A stretch of DNA of 13,489 nucleotides from Bryobacteraceae bacterium (GTDB lineage Bacteria; Acidobacteriota; Terriglobia; Bryobacterales; Bryobacteraceae): assembly GCA_030044325.1 (NCBI GenBank), contig JASHWA010000400.1:1-13489 (forward strand). The letters are read 5' to 3'. Below, in pieces: positions 1 to 6,422 of this stretch. A model generated the notes under the pieces. It had not been told where the DNA came from. It worked only from the letters and a program-made list of their open reading frames with translations, and searched no databases. Position numbers and translations under genes: made by a program. Position 1 is the first letter of the stretch. Every line of letters starts with the position of its first letter.

Positions 1-654
1 CATGATCTTCTTGCGAATCACGTCCGGAGGATCGAGCAGGCTGACGGCGTGCCCGCTGCCGGCCGTCGATTTACTCATCTTTTTTTCCGGCTCGTCGAGC
101 CCCATCACGCGCGCGCCCACTGACGGCATGTGCGTTTCCGGCATCACGAAGGTTTCGCCATAGAGCGAATTGAAGCGCTGCGCGATGTCGCGCGTGAGCT
201 CGACGTGCTGCTTCTGGTCGTCGCCGACGGGAACCAGCGCGGCGTCATATAAGAGGATGTCGGCGGCCATCAGCACGGGATATTGCAGCAATCCGTCGCT
301 GACGGTTTCCTGCGCCGCGGCTTTGGCTTTATACTGCGTCATGCGTTCGAGCCAGCCGACCGGAGTGACGCAGGTCAGCATCCAGGCGAGCTCGGCGTGC
401 GCGGGAATCGCCGATTGCACCACCAGCGCGGAATGCTGCGGATCGATGCCGACGGCGAGCAGGATCGCCGCGAGCTCCTCGATCTTTTCGCGCAGCTCTT
501 TGGGGTCCTGGTAAAGCGTCACCGCGTGCAGATCGACGATGCAGTAGATGCTTTCGTAGTCGTATTGAATGTGCGCCCAGTTTTTGAGCGCGCCCAGATA
601 ATTGCCGATGTGCGGGCTGCCGGTGGGTTGAATGCCGCTGAAGACTCGTTTCAT
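1..654 (-). CDS. trpS: Tryptophanyl-tRNA synthetase, N-terminal 218 residues (C-terminus outside window)
   Basis: Charges tRNA-Trp with tryptophan using ATP in the cytoplasm; class Ic aminoacyl-tRNA synthetase. Read on the minus strand from ATG at 654-652, the protein begins MKRVFSGIQPTGSPHIGNYL, with the HIGH-type motif HIGN at residues 15-18. It continues with YPVLMAADILLY (125-136) and VPVGDDQKQH (141-150), both typical of TrpRS, and ends near the edge with KMSKS at 192-196. The frame is open through base 1, so roughly the C-terminal third, the anticodon-binding part, is missing only because the window ends. The start is secure because the N-terminus matches the family closely. No clear Shine-Dalgarno precedes it. 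It lies head-to-head with the rlmD-like gene, and the two annotated 5' ends overlap by 23 nt if that gene starts at 632. Identification is firm. Confidence 0.96.
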   Translation of the reverse strand, partial: MKRVFSGIQPTGSPHIGNYLGALKNWAHIQYDYESIYCIVDLHAVTLYQDPKELREKIEELAAILLAVGIDPQHSALVVQSAIPAHAELAWMLTCVTPVGWLERMTQYKAKAAAQETVSDGLLQYPVLMAADILLYDAALVPVGDDQKQHVELTRDIAQRFNSLYGETFVMPETHMPSVGARVMGLDEPEKKMSKSTAGSGHAVSLLDPPDVIRKKIM

Positions 655-1831
655 TCTGGATGGAGAGGGAATTCTCATCGTAAACGAACTGCGCATTGAA
701 AAGTGGGTGTACGGCGGCGAGGGGCTGGCGCGCCTGGAAGGAAGCGACGCAGGGCGCGTGGTGCTCGCGCCGTTCGTTCTGCCGGGAGAGCTTGCGCGCG
801 TCGAAATCGGCGAGGGCGTGCACGCGAATCTCATCGCAATCGCCGAGCCCGCGCCCGAGCGCGTGGCCGCTCCCTGTCCGATCTTCGCGCGCTGCGGCGG
901 CTGCCATTATCAGCACGCACCGTACGAATTTCAGCTCGCGCGCAAAGCCGAAATTCTGCGCGAGCAGTTGCGCCGCGTGGGAAAGATCGATTACCAGGGC
1001 GAAATCGGCGTCATCAGCGGACCTCCGTTCGGCTATCGCAACCGATCGCAGTTTCATGTTGCCAATGGCCGCATCGGTTATCTGGCCGCGCGCTCGCATG
1101 AACTGGTTCCGGTTACCGGCGAGTGCCCGATTTCGTCGCCGCGCGTGAACCAGGCGCTCGCATTGCTGCGCGAACGCCTGAACGACCCCAAATTCCCGCG
1201 CTTCGTGCGCGAAATCGAAGTTTTTTCGAATGAAAGCGAGGTTCAGATCAACGTTCTTGAATCTGATCGTCCTGTTGCGCGCGCGTTTTACGAATGGATG
1301 GGATCGGTTACGGCGCTCGATTATGCGGGATTTCGCGTCAGCCCGCGATCGTTCTTTCAGGTGAACCGGTTTCTGGCCGATGCGCTCGCCGATTCCGCGC
1401 TTGAAAATGCGGAAGGTGCGGCCGCGCTGGATCTGTACGCCGGCGCGGGCCTGTTCGCACGGCGGATGGAGGAACGATTCGAACATGTGACCGCGGTCGA
1501 ATCCGGATCGAGCGCGGCGCGCGATCTGGAGTTCAACGTTCCTGGCGCAACCATCGAACACGCGCGCGTCGAGGATTATCTTTCGAGACTCGACAAAACT
1601 CCCGAATTTGTTCTGGCCGATCCGCCGCGGTCGGGACTGGGCAAAATCGTGACGACGCACCTGGCGCGCCTCGCGCCGCCGCGCATTACCATCGTTTCCT
1701 GCGACCCGGCCACGCTCGCGCGCGATCTCGCGGCGCTGAGCGGGTACACAATCGAGCGCGTAACCATGATCGATCTTTTCCCGCAGACGTATCACATCGA
1801 ATCGATCGTGCATCTGATGACCGGCCTTTGA
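632..1831 (+). CDS. rlmD: 23S rRNA (uracil-5-)-methyltransferase, RlmD/RumA (TrmA) family
   Basis: SAM-dependent m5U methyltransferase of rRNA, 399 residues from this start (E. coli RumA is slightly longer). Visible in order: a TRAM-like N-terminus (about 18-75); an iron-sulfur cluster set C82-x5-C88-x2-C91 plus C165, with the spacing of RumA; the SAM-binding motif ALDLYAGAGLF (265-275); DPPR (330-333); the nucleophile motif SCDP (356-359, catalytic C357); and the terminal HIE segment with probable general base E390. Together these place it in the Fe-S-containing RumA branch. Which uridine it modifies (U1939, U747 or both) cannot be read from sequence. The start is uncertain. ATG632 has a weak GGTGGG at 621-626 and overlaps trpS. 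A stronger SD-like GGAGAGGGA (662-670) precedes only non-AUG codons such as ATC677. Homology begins about residue 18. No terminator is evident downstream. Confidence 0.9.
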   Translation: MPLKTRFILDGEGILIVNELRIEKWVYGGEGLARLEGSDAGRVVLAPFVLPGELARVEIGEGVHANLIAIAEPAPERVAAPCPIFARCGGCHYQHAPYEFQLARKAEILREQLRRVGKIDYQGEIGVISGPPFGYRNRSQFHVANGRIGYLAARSHELVPVTGECPISSPRVNQALALLRERLNDPKFPRFVREIEVFSNESEVQINVLESDRPVARAFYEWMGSVTALDYAGFRVSPRSFFQVNRFLADALADSALENAEGAAALDLYAGAGLFARRMEERFEHVTAVESGSSAARDLEFNVPGATIEHARVEDYLSRLDKTPEFVLADPPRSGLGKIVTTHLARLAPPRITIVSCDPATLARDLAALSGYTIERVTMIDLFPQTYHIESIVHLMTGL

Positions 1832-1885
1832 ACCGCTCCCTCTGGTCGCGGCTCGGGGTCAGCAACGCGCACACCCGGGCCGCAG

Positions 1886-1914
1886 TTTAAGAAAATGTCC
1901 GCTTCTGCTAATCT
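1886..1914 (+). promoter_or_regulatory. Candidate promoter for the cobalamin operon
   Basis: TTTAAG (1886-1891) and TAATCT (1909-1914) are separated by 17 nt, with a TG dinucleotide at 1906-1907 giving an extended -10. This is a locally AT-rich island in GC-rich surroundings, just upstream of the riboswitch, which is where a promoter must lie. Each hexamer matches the sigma-70 consensus at only about three positions. A start near 1920-1921 would fall at the very beginning of the outer riboswitch stem, so the true start may be slightly different or further upstream. Confidence 0.3.
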
Positions 1915-1918
1915 AACG

Positions 1919-2058
1919 TCGAGGAATGCACGGGAAGGCGGTGCGAATCCGCCACTGCCCCGCAACTGTAAGCGGCGAAGTACGGCCGAGCGTCCACTGC
2001 GCAAGCGGGAAGGGCGTTCGTAATGGGCCGGCCGCGAGTCAGGAGACCGGTTCCTCGA
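1919..2058 (+). ncRNA. Cobalamin (adenosylcobalamin-type) riboswitch aptamer
   Basis: Cis-acting RNA in the leader of the btu-cob operon. Conserved blocks in order: GGCGG-TGCGAAT-CCGCC (1937-1953, hairpin), CACTGCCCCGCAACTGTAAG (1954-1973) with a small CCGC/GCGG stem (1960-1963 with 1972-1975), CCACTG (1994-1999), CGGGAAGG (2006-2013), and the B12 box AGTCAGGAGACC (2037-2048). An outer helix closes the domain perfectly: TCGAGGAA (1919-1926) is the exact reverse complement of TTCCTCGA (2051-2058), 8 bp. It sits 33 nt upstream of the btuF start, followed by transport and nucleotide-loop genes, exactly the regulon this RNA normally controls. No U-tract terminator lies between aptamer and btuF, so translational control is more likely than attenuation (inference). 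The family usually represses when cobalamin is abundant. Confidence 0.96.
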
Positions 2059-2070
2059 TTCTTGGAGACA

Positions 2071-2094
2071 GCGTTTCGAAGGGGAACGTTCATG
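2071..2094 (+). promoter_or_regulatory. btuF ribosome-binding site, possibly in a regulatory hairpin loop
   Basis: AAGGGGA (2079-2085) is a strong Shine-Dalgarno 7 nt before ATG 2092, and it fixes that start over the upstream in-frame ATG at 2023, which lies inside the riboswitch. The SD sits in a 9-nt loop between CGTT (2072-2075) and AACG (2085-2088), the position where class-I cobalamin riboswitches place the expression-platform hairpin that kisses the aptamer. The stem is only 4 bp, so the structural reading is tentative. The SD itself is clear. Confidence 0.6.
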
Positions 2095-2940
2095 TTTCGC
2101 CGATCATTTCTCTTTCTCACATGCGCGTTGGCCGCCGCAGCCCAGCCGCGGCGCATCGTTTCCACCGCGCCCAGCATCACCGAAATGCTGTACGCGCTCG
2201 GCCTGGGCGATCGCGTCGCCGGCGTCACGCGATTCTGCCGCTACCCTCCCGAAGCGCAATTGAAGCCCAAGATCGGCGATTACGTCAACCCCGATCTCGA
2301 AGCCATCGCCGCGCTCCAGCCCGATCTGGTGATCGTTCAGGCGAATCCCGTGCACCTGCGCGAGCGCCTGGAAAATATGCATCTGCGCACCATCGAAGTG
2401 GATCAGCAGAACATCGCCGGAATTTACGAATCGATTCGGGTGGTGGGCGAAGCTGCGGGCGTTGCGGACCGGGCGGCGAAATTGATCGAATCGATCCGCT
2501 CCGGCCTGGAAGCCATCCGCGCGCGGGCAGCGGCATCCCCGGCGGTGCGCACGATGTTCGTCGTGGGACGTTCCGTGGGCCGTCTGGAGGGGCTGGTGGT
2601 GGTAGGCCGCGCGTCTTTTTTGAATGAAGTGATCCGCACGGCGGGCGGGGAAAATGTCTTTAACGACGCGCTCGCGCCGTACCCCGGCGTTTCGCTCGAA
2701 GAAGTGATCGCGCGCGACCCGGAAGTGATCATCGACATGGGCGACATGTCGGATACGGTCGGCGTCAGCAAGCAGCACCTGCGCGAAGTGGTGGCGCTGT
2801 GGAACCGCGTGCCGTCGATTTCCGCGGTGAAGCATCGTCGCGTGTACGCGATCGCGGCGGATATGTACATGGTCCCGGGGCCGCGCGTGGTCGATTCGGC
2901 GCGCGCCATGTTCGAAATGCTGCACCCGGAATCGAAATGA
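2092..2940 (+). CDS. btuF: Periplasmic cobalamin/corrinoid-binding protein (BtuF-like)
   Basis: Substrate-binding component of an ABC importer that captures vitamin B12 or related corrinoids in the periplasm and hands them to BtuCD. The protein has 282 residues. The N-terminus MFRRSFLFLTCALAAAAQ is a Sec signal peptide, probably cleaved near residue 18; its Cys11 does not fit a lipobox. The mature protein opens with RIVSTAPSITEMLYALGLGD (21-40) and RVAGVTRFCRYPPEA (41-55), followed by LEAIAALQPDLVIV (69-82), the class III solute-binding fold shared by BtuF and siderophore-binding proteins. The cobalamin assignment comes from context: it is first behind a cobalamin riboswitch and ahead of cob genes. 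ATG 2092 is chosen over 2023 because of the strong SD and the signal peptide. The stop overlaps btuD by 4 nt (ATGA), implying translational coupling. Confidence 0.9.
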   Translation: MFRRSFLFLTCALAAAAQPRRIVSTAPSITEMLYALGLGDRVAGVTRFCRYPPEAQLKPKIGDYVNPDLEAIAALQPDLVIVQANPVHLRERLENMHLRTIEVDQQNIAGIYESIRVVGEAAGVADRAAKLIESIRSGLEAIRARAAASPAVRTMFVVGRSVGRLEGLVVVGRASFLNEVIRTAGGENVFNDALAPYPGVSLEEVIARDPEVIIDMGDMSDTVGVSKQHLREVVALWNRVPSISAVKHRRVYAIAADMYMVPGPRVVDSARAMFEMLHPESK

Positions 2941-3674
2941 GCTACCGCGTCGAGCGAGCGGCGTTTTCCTACGGTCTTCGCGATGCGAGCTTCGAGCTCG
3001 CGCACTCCGGGCTGGTCGCCGTCGCGGGACCCAACGGCGCGGGAAAATCGACGCTGCTCGGCATCATGGCCGGACTGCGGCATCCGTATATGGGTTCGTG
3101 CGTGTATGGCGAACGTGAAGTGCGCGACTGGCGCCGGCGCGATTTCGCGCGCCGGGTCGCGTTTCTTCCGCAGATGTTCCGCCTGGAATTTCCCTTCACC
3201 GCGGAACAGGTGGTGCTGATGGGACGGACGCCGTTCGGCGGCGGATGGTTCGAATCGCCCGACGATTTTCAGTTCGCCGAGAGCGCCATGCGAGTCACCG
3301 ATACGCTCATTTTTCGCGAGCGCGATTTCCGCTCCCTTTCGGGCGGCGAGCGCCAGCGCGTGGTGCTCGCCTCCGCGCTCGCGCAGCGTCCGGAAACGTT
3401 GCTGCTCGATGAGCCCACCACGTTTCTCGATTTGAAGCACCAGATTTCGATGTATCGCCTGCTCGCGGAACTGGCGCGCGAAGGCATCCTGATCGTCTCG
3501 GTCACGCACGATCTGAATCTCGCGCTCCAGTTCGCCGATCGCGTGCTGGTCCTCGAACAAGGGCGTATCGCAGCCGACGGCGCGCCCGCGGAAGCGCTCA
3601 CGCCCCATCTGATCGATCGCGTCTTCGGCGTTCGCGCCAGCATTTATCAGGGCAGGCTGCACTATGAAGGGTAG
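2937..3674 (+). CDS. btuD: Cobalamin ABC transporter ATP-binding protein (BtuD-like)
   Basis: Cytoplasmic ATPase that drives corrinoid import with BtuC. The protein has 245 residues. Visible motifs: Walker A GPNGAGKST (31-39), Q-loop Gln79 in FLPQM, ABC signature LSGGERQ (134-140), Walker B LLLDEP (155-160), D-loop region FLDLKHQ, and the switch histidine H191 in SVTHDLNLAL. This arrangement is the FecE/BtuD subfamily paired with FecCD-type permeases. The same motifs occur in haem and siderophore importers, so substrate is inferred from the riboswitch and cob neighbours. The start at 2937 shares ATGA with the btuF stop. A longer in-frame extension to 2799 lies entirely within btuF and is disregarded. 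The gene overlaps btuC by 11 nt at its 3' end. All catalytic motifs are intact. Confidence 0.93.
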   Translation: MSYRVERAAFSYGLRDASFELAHSGLVAVAGPNGAGKSTLLGIMAGLRHPYMGSCVYGEREVRDWRRRDFARRVAFLPQMFRLEFPFTAEQVVLMGRTPFGGGWFESPDDFQFAESAMRVTDTLIFRERDFRSLSGGERQRVVLASALAQRPETLLLDEPTTFLDLKHQISMYRLLAELAREGILIVSVTHDLNLALQFADRVLVLEQGRIAADGAPAEALTPHLIDRVFGVRASIYQGRLHYEG

Positions 3675-4635
3675 CCAGACGCGGCCGCTGTGGATTTCAC
3701 TTGCGGCGCTGATTGTGGTCGCCTTCGCGGCGCCGTTGATCGGCTCGACGCACGTCGATCTCAAGCGCGCGTTCGCGCACGTATCGCCCGATTACGACAT
3801 TTTCTTTTTCGCGCGGCTTCCGCGCGTGCTGCTTTCCTTGCTCGCCGGCGCCGCGCTTTCGATCACCGGCGTGCTGTTCCAGTGCATGCTGCGCGATCCG
3901 CTCGCCGAACCGTACACGCTCGGTGTTTCCGCCGGCGCTTCGGTGGGGGCGGTGCTGGGGATTTGTTTCGGATTCCGGTGGATCGGCCTGCTTTCGCTCG
4001 CGGGCGCGGCGCTGGTGTTGTCAGTGGTGCTTGCCATCGCGCTTCAAGGACGGCGGCTGTCGTCGTTCACGCTGCTGTTGAGCGGCGTCACGATGAACAG
4101 CATGGCGCTCGCCTTCATTATGTTTCTGAACAGCATCGCGAGTTTTTCGCAATCTTTCGCCATCGCGCGCTGGCTGATGGGCGGTATCGACGCGGTGGAA
4201 TATTCGACGATCGCGTGGCTCGCGATGGTCGTCGTTCCGGTTTCGATGGTGGTGACTCTGCGGGCGCGCCAATGGAATCTGCTTTCGGTGGGCGAGGAGT
4301 GGGCGGCGTCGCGCGGCGTTTCGACGGGCGCGTTGACGGTTTTCGGTTACGTCGCGGGGTCGGTTCTCACCGGCTTGATCACTTCGCTTACGGGGCCCAT
4401 CGGTTTCGTGGGGCTGATCGTTCCGCACGCGCTGCGGATGCGCTTCGGGGCGGATCATCGGACGCTGCTTCCGGCTTCGTTTCTGGCGGGCGCTGCTTTC
4501 CTGTGCGTGTGCGATACACTGTCGCGTACAGTGATTGCGCCGACCGAAATACCCGTGGGAGTCATCACCGCGCTCGCCGGGGGGCCGTTTTTCATCTGGC
4601 TGCTGCGGTCGAGGAGGAGGAGTCTGTGGTTGTGA
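3664..4635 (+). CDS. btuC: Cobalamin ABC transporter permease (BtuC/FecCD family)
   Basis: Inner-membrane channel subunit of the corrinoid importer; homodimers of this family have about ten transmembrane helices per subunit. The protein has 323 residues, the usual length. The first helix is about 9-27. The hallmark segment RLPRVLLSLLAGAALSITGV (51-70), followed by LFQCMLRDPLAEPYTLGVSAGA (split here: LFQCMLRDPL at 71-80, AEPYTLGVSAGA at 81-92), is the FecCD/BtuC signature. The cytoplasmic coupling region and GPIGFVGLIVPH (244-255) also match. The protein ends in a short basic tail (RSRRRS). A GCAGG-type SD precedes ATG 3664, which lies inside the end of btuD. After this gene comes the only real gap of the operon, 85 nt before cobU. 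Confidence 0.93.
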   Translation: MKGSQTRPLWISLAALIVVAFAAPLIGSTHVDLKRAFAHVSPDYDIFFFARLPRVLLSLLAGAALSITGVLFQCMLRDPLAEPYTLGVSAGASVGAVLGICFGFRWIGLLSLAGAALVLSVVLAIALQGRRLSSFTLLLSGVTMNSMALAFIMFLNSIASFSQSFAIARWLMGGIDAVEYSTIAWLAMVVVPVSMVVTLRARQWNLLSVGEEWAASRGVSTGALTVFGYVAGSVLTGLITSLTGPIGFVGLIVPHALRMRFGADHRTLLPASFLAGAAFLCVCDTLSRTVIAPTEIPVGVITALAGGPFFIWLLRSRRRSLWL

Positions 4636-4687
4636 CGTGGAACGCGCGACCTCACGGTCTCGCCTCGCATGGCTGGCGGAAGATTGA

Positions 4688-4711
4688 GGCGCGATCTTCG
4701 AGTCGCGCGCC
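4688..4711 (+). other. Small stem-loop in the btuC-cobU gap
   Basis: GCGCGA (4689-4694) pairs with TCGCGC (4703-4708) around the 8-nt loop TCTTCGAG, immediately upstream of the cobU Shine-Dalgarno GGAG (4712-4715). No T-run follows, so it is not a standard terminator. It divides the transport half of the operon from the biosynthetic half and could affect mRNA processing or stability. In sequence this GC-rich, a 6-bp stem may also be chance. Confidence 0.3.
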
Positions 4712-4720
4712 GGAGAACCG

Positions 4721-5227
4721 ATGCCCTTGACTCTCGTCGGCGGCGGTGCGCGCAGCGGAAAGAGCCGCTACGCGCTTGAGCTCGCGCGAAAACATGGGAC
4801 CCGCCTCATGTTTCTTGCGACCGCGGAAGCTTTCGACGAAGAGATGGCGGCGCGCATCGCGCGTCATCGCGCCGAACGCGGCACCGAATTCACAACGATC
4901 GAGGAGCCTCTCGAAATTGCCGCCGCAATCTCAAGAATCGCCGGCGCCGACGCGATCGTCATCGATTGCCTGACGCTGTGGCTGTCCAATATGATGCTGA
5001 CTTTCGGCCGCAGCGTCGAAACCGAGGTGGAAAAGCTGATTGCCGCCGCGCGAGGCGCGCCCGCCGCGGTGATCGCCGTGACCAATGAGACGGGCTGCGG
5101 AATCGTGCCCGAAAGCACGCTGGGCCGCGATTTTCGCGATCACTCCGGACTGCTCAACCAGCGCATCGCCTCTGTCGCCGATGAAGTTTATTGGATGGTT
5201 TTCGGCCAGCCGCTGCGTGTCAAGTGA
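4721..5227 (+). CDS. cobU: Adenosylcobinamide kinase / adenosylcobinamide-phosphate guanylyltransferase
   Basis: Bifunctional enzyme (CobU/CobP) that phosphorylates adenosylcobinamide and transfers GMP to give adenosylcobinamide-GDP, the activated half used by CobS. The protein has 168 residues, close to the usual 170-180. The P-loop GGARSGKS (8-15) near the N-terminus is diagnostic. MAARIARHRAER (42-53) carries His49, aligning with the guanylylated histidine (His46) of the Salmonella enzyme. VTNETGCGIVPE (120-131) and LNQRIASVADEVYWMV (145-160) are typical of the C-terminal half. The start ATG 4721 has GGAG 5 nt upstream. Its TGA overlaps the cobS ATG by one base (TGATG), an arrangement favouring translational coupling. 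The neighbours cobS, cobC and cobT complete the pathway. Confidence 0.95.
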   Translation: MPLTLVGGGARSGKSRYALELARKHGTRLMFLATAEAFDEEMAARIARHRAERGTEFTTIEEPLEIAAAISRIAGADAIVIDCLTLWLSNMMLTFGRSVETEVEKLIAAARGAPAAVIAVTNETGCGIVPESTLGRDFRDHSGLLNQRIASVADEVYWMVFGQPLRVK

Positions 5228-5955
5228 TGCGAACTCTGCTCGGCGCGGTTTCGTTCTTGACGGTCATCCCCGTGCGTGCGAAAAGCGCCCCGCCCGGACG
5301 TGCGGCGGTGTTTTTTCCCTTGGTCGGCGCGATTTTGGGCGCGCTCGGCGCCGCGGTGTATATCGGCCTTTCGCATGCGATCCCGATTTCGCTCGCCGCG
5401 CTCATTACCGTCGCGTTCTGGACCGCGATCACCGGCGTACTGCATGAAGACGGCCTCGCCGACGTCGCCGACGCGCTGCGTGCGGGGCGCACGCAGGAAA
5501 AAATGCTCGCGATTTTGAAAGACAGCCGCATCGGAACTTACGGCGCGGTCGCGATCGTGGTGAGCATCCTCGCGCGCTGGCAGGCGATCGAGCATCTGGC
5601 CGATTCGCGCGTGCTCGAAATCTTTATCGCGGCGCAGGCCGTTCCGCGCGCCGCGATGGTCGCGCTGGCCTGGGTTTCACGGCCGGCGGGATCGGGACTG
5701 GGGCTCGCGTTCTTATCGACGCTTTCGACTCCCATTGCGCTGATTGCCATCGCGCAGGGCATCGCGGCTGCGTTCGTGTGCGGCGCGCGGGCGGGATTCG
5801 TGACCGTCGCCGCGAGCTACATTGTGATCCGCATCGCGCAGTGGTATTTTTACCGCCGCATCGGCGGCATCAACGGCGATTGCCTGGGCGCGACCGAGCA
5901 GATCCTCGAAATCTTCATTCTGGTGCTGTTTACATGTCAGGCCTGTACCTTGTGA
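5227..5955 (+). CDS. cobS: Adenosylcobinamide-GDP ribazoletransferase (cobalamin synthase)
   Basis: Integral membrane enzyme that joins adenosylcobinamide-GDP to alpha-ribazole (or its 5'-phosphate), forming adenosylcobalamin (phosphate). The protein has 242 residues. Family motifs: HEDGLADVADAL (73-84, acidic metal-binding motif), DSRIGTYGA (99-107), and GGINGDCLGATEQ (213-225). Several hydrophobic segments are visible, about 28-48, 54-72, 107-118, 168-188 and 226-240. The ATG at 5227 is chosen because it gives the conserved N-terminus MRTLLGAVSFLTVIPV; the in-frame ATG at 5191 would lie deep in cobU. The 3' end overlaps the next gene by 22 nt. All conserved acidic residues look intact, so an active enzyme is expected. 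Confidence 0.95.
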   Translation: MRTLLGAVSFLTVIPVRAKSAPPGRAAVFFPLVGAILGALGAAVYIGLSHAIPISLAALITVAFWTAITGVLHEDGLADVADALRAGRTQEKMLAILKDSRIGTYGAVAIVVSILARWQAIEHLADSRVLEIFIAAQAVPRAAMVALAWVSRPAGSGLGLAFLSTLSTPIALIAIAQGIAAAFVCGARAGFVTVAASYIVIRIAQWYFYRRIGGINGDCLGATEQILEIFILVLFTCQACTL

Positions 5956-6422
5956 GGCACGCCCAGCCGGCGATTACGGGCGTGATGCTCGGCGCGCTCG
6001 ATCCGGGGTTGAGCGAATCCGGACGCGCGCACGCGGCGACAGTGCTTCAGAACACATCGTTGGCGATCGTTTATTCGAGTCCTCAGCGCCGCGCCGTGGA
6101 GACCGCGGAAATCATCGCGCGCGGAACGCCTGTCGAAATTGTCGCCGATCTGCGCGAGATCAGCCACGGCGATTGGAACGGGCTCACCTGGAAAGAAATC
6201 GAAGCGCGCGATCCCGAGCTTGCCGCGCGCAAGCTGCGCGACTGGCGCGGCGTCACCGCGCCCAACGGCGAAGCGTTCGATGCATTTTCAGAGCGCGTGC
6301 TGCGTGCGTTCGAGCATATCCGCCGCGGGCCGCGCCCCGCCGCGATCGTCGGCCACGCGGCCGTGAACAAAGTGATCGCTCGAATCGACCAGGCTTATGG
6401 AGACGTTTACGAACTCGATTGA
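5934..6422 (+). CDS. cobC: Histidine phosphatase, probable alpha-ribazole-5'-phosphate phosphatase (CobC-like), short C-terminus
   Basis: Probably removes the 5'-phosphate from alpha-ribazole phosphate or from adenosylcobalamin phosphate, the last step of the nucleotide-loop pathway. The protein has 162 residues from ATG 5934, beginning MSGLYLVRHAQPA with the catalytic RHG-family motif R8-H9. It continues with SSPQRRAVETAE (48-59, R52), E75 in LREISHGDWNGLTW, and VGHAAV with the second catalytic histidine H141. These are the expected four pocket residues. Branch members are usually near 200 residues; this one stops about 20 residues after H141, so it lacks the usual C-terminal segment. The gene overlaps cobS by 22 nt and cobT by 26 nt. 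The specific substrate is inferred from position between cobS and cobT. The fold assignment is firm. Confidence 0.85.
   Translation: MSGLYLVRHAQPAITGVMLGALDPGLSESGRAHAATVLQNTSLAIVYSSPQRRAVETAEIIARGTPVEIVADLREISHGDWNGLTWKEIEARDPELAARKLRDWRGVTAPNGEAFDAFSERVLRAFEHIRRGPRPAAIVGHAAVNKVIARIDQAYGDVYELD

Noticed and set aside
329..1813. Long minus-strand reading frame (494 codons) antisense to the methyltransferase and trpS
   Set aside because: It overlaps two genes with clear family motifs, is rich in Arg/Ala/His as expected of a shadow frame in GC-rich DNA, and shows no recognisable domain.
2023..2091. Upstream ATG extending btuF by 23 residues
   Set aside because: It falls inside the cobalamin riboswitch and would hide the signal peptide. 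ATG 2092 has a strong Shine-Dalgarno.
2424..3764. Minus-strand frame of 446 codons opposite btuF and btuD
   Set aside because: It is a mirror of codon bias in the plus-strand genes, with no family motif, no ribosome site and complete overlap with well-supported genes.
3690..4730. Plus-strand frame of 346 codons within btuC
   Set aside because: It lies out of frame with the FecCD permease, whose signature segments are intact. Its translation is a low-complexity Arg/Ala/Gly shadow.
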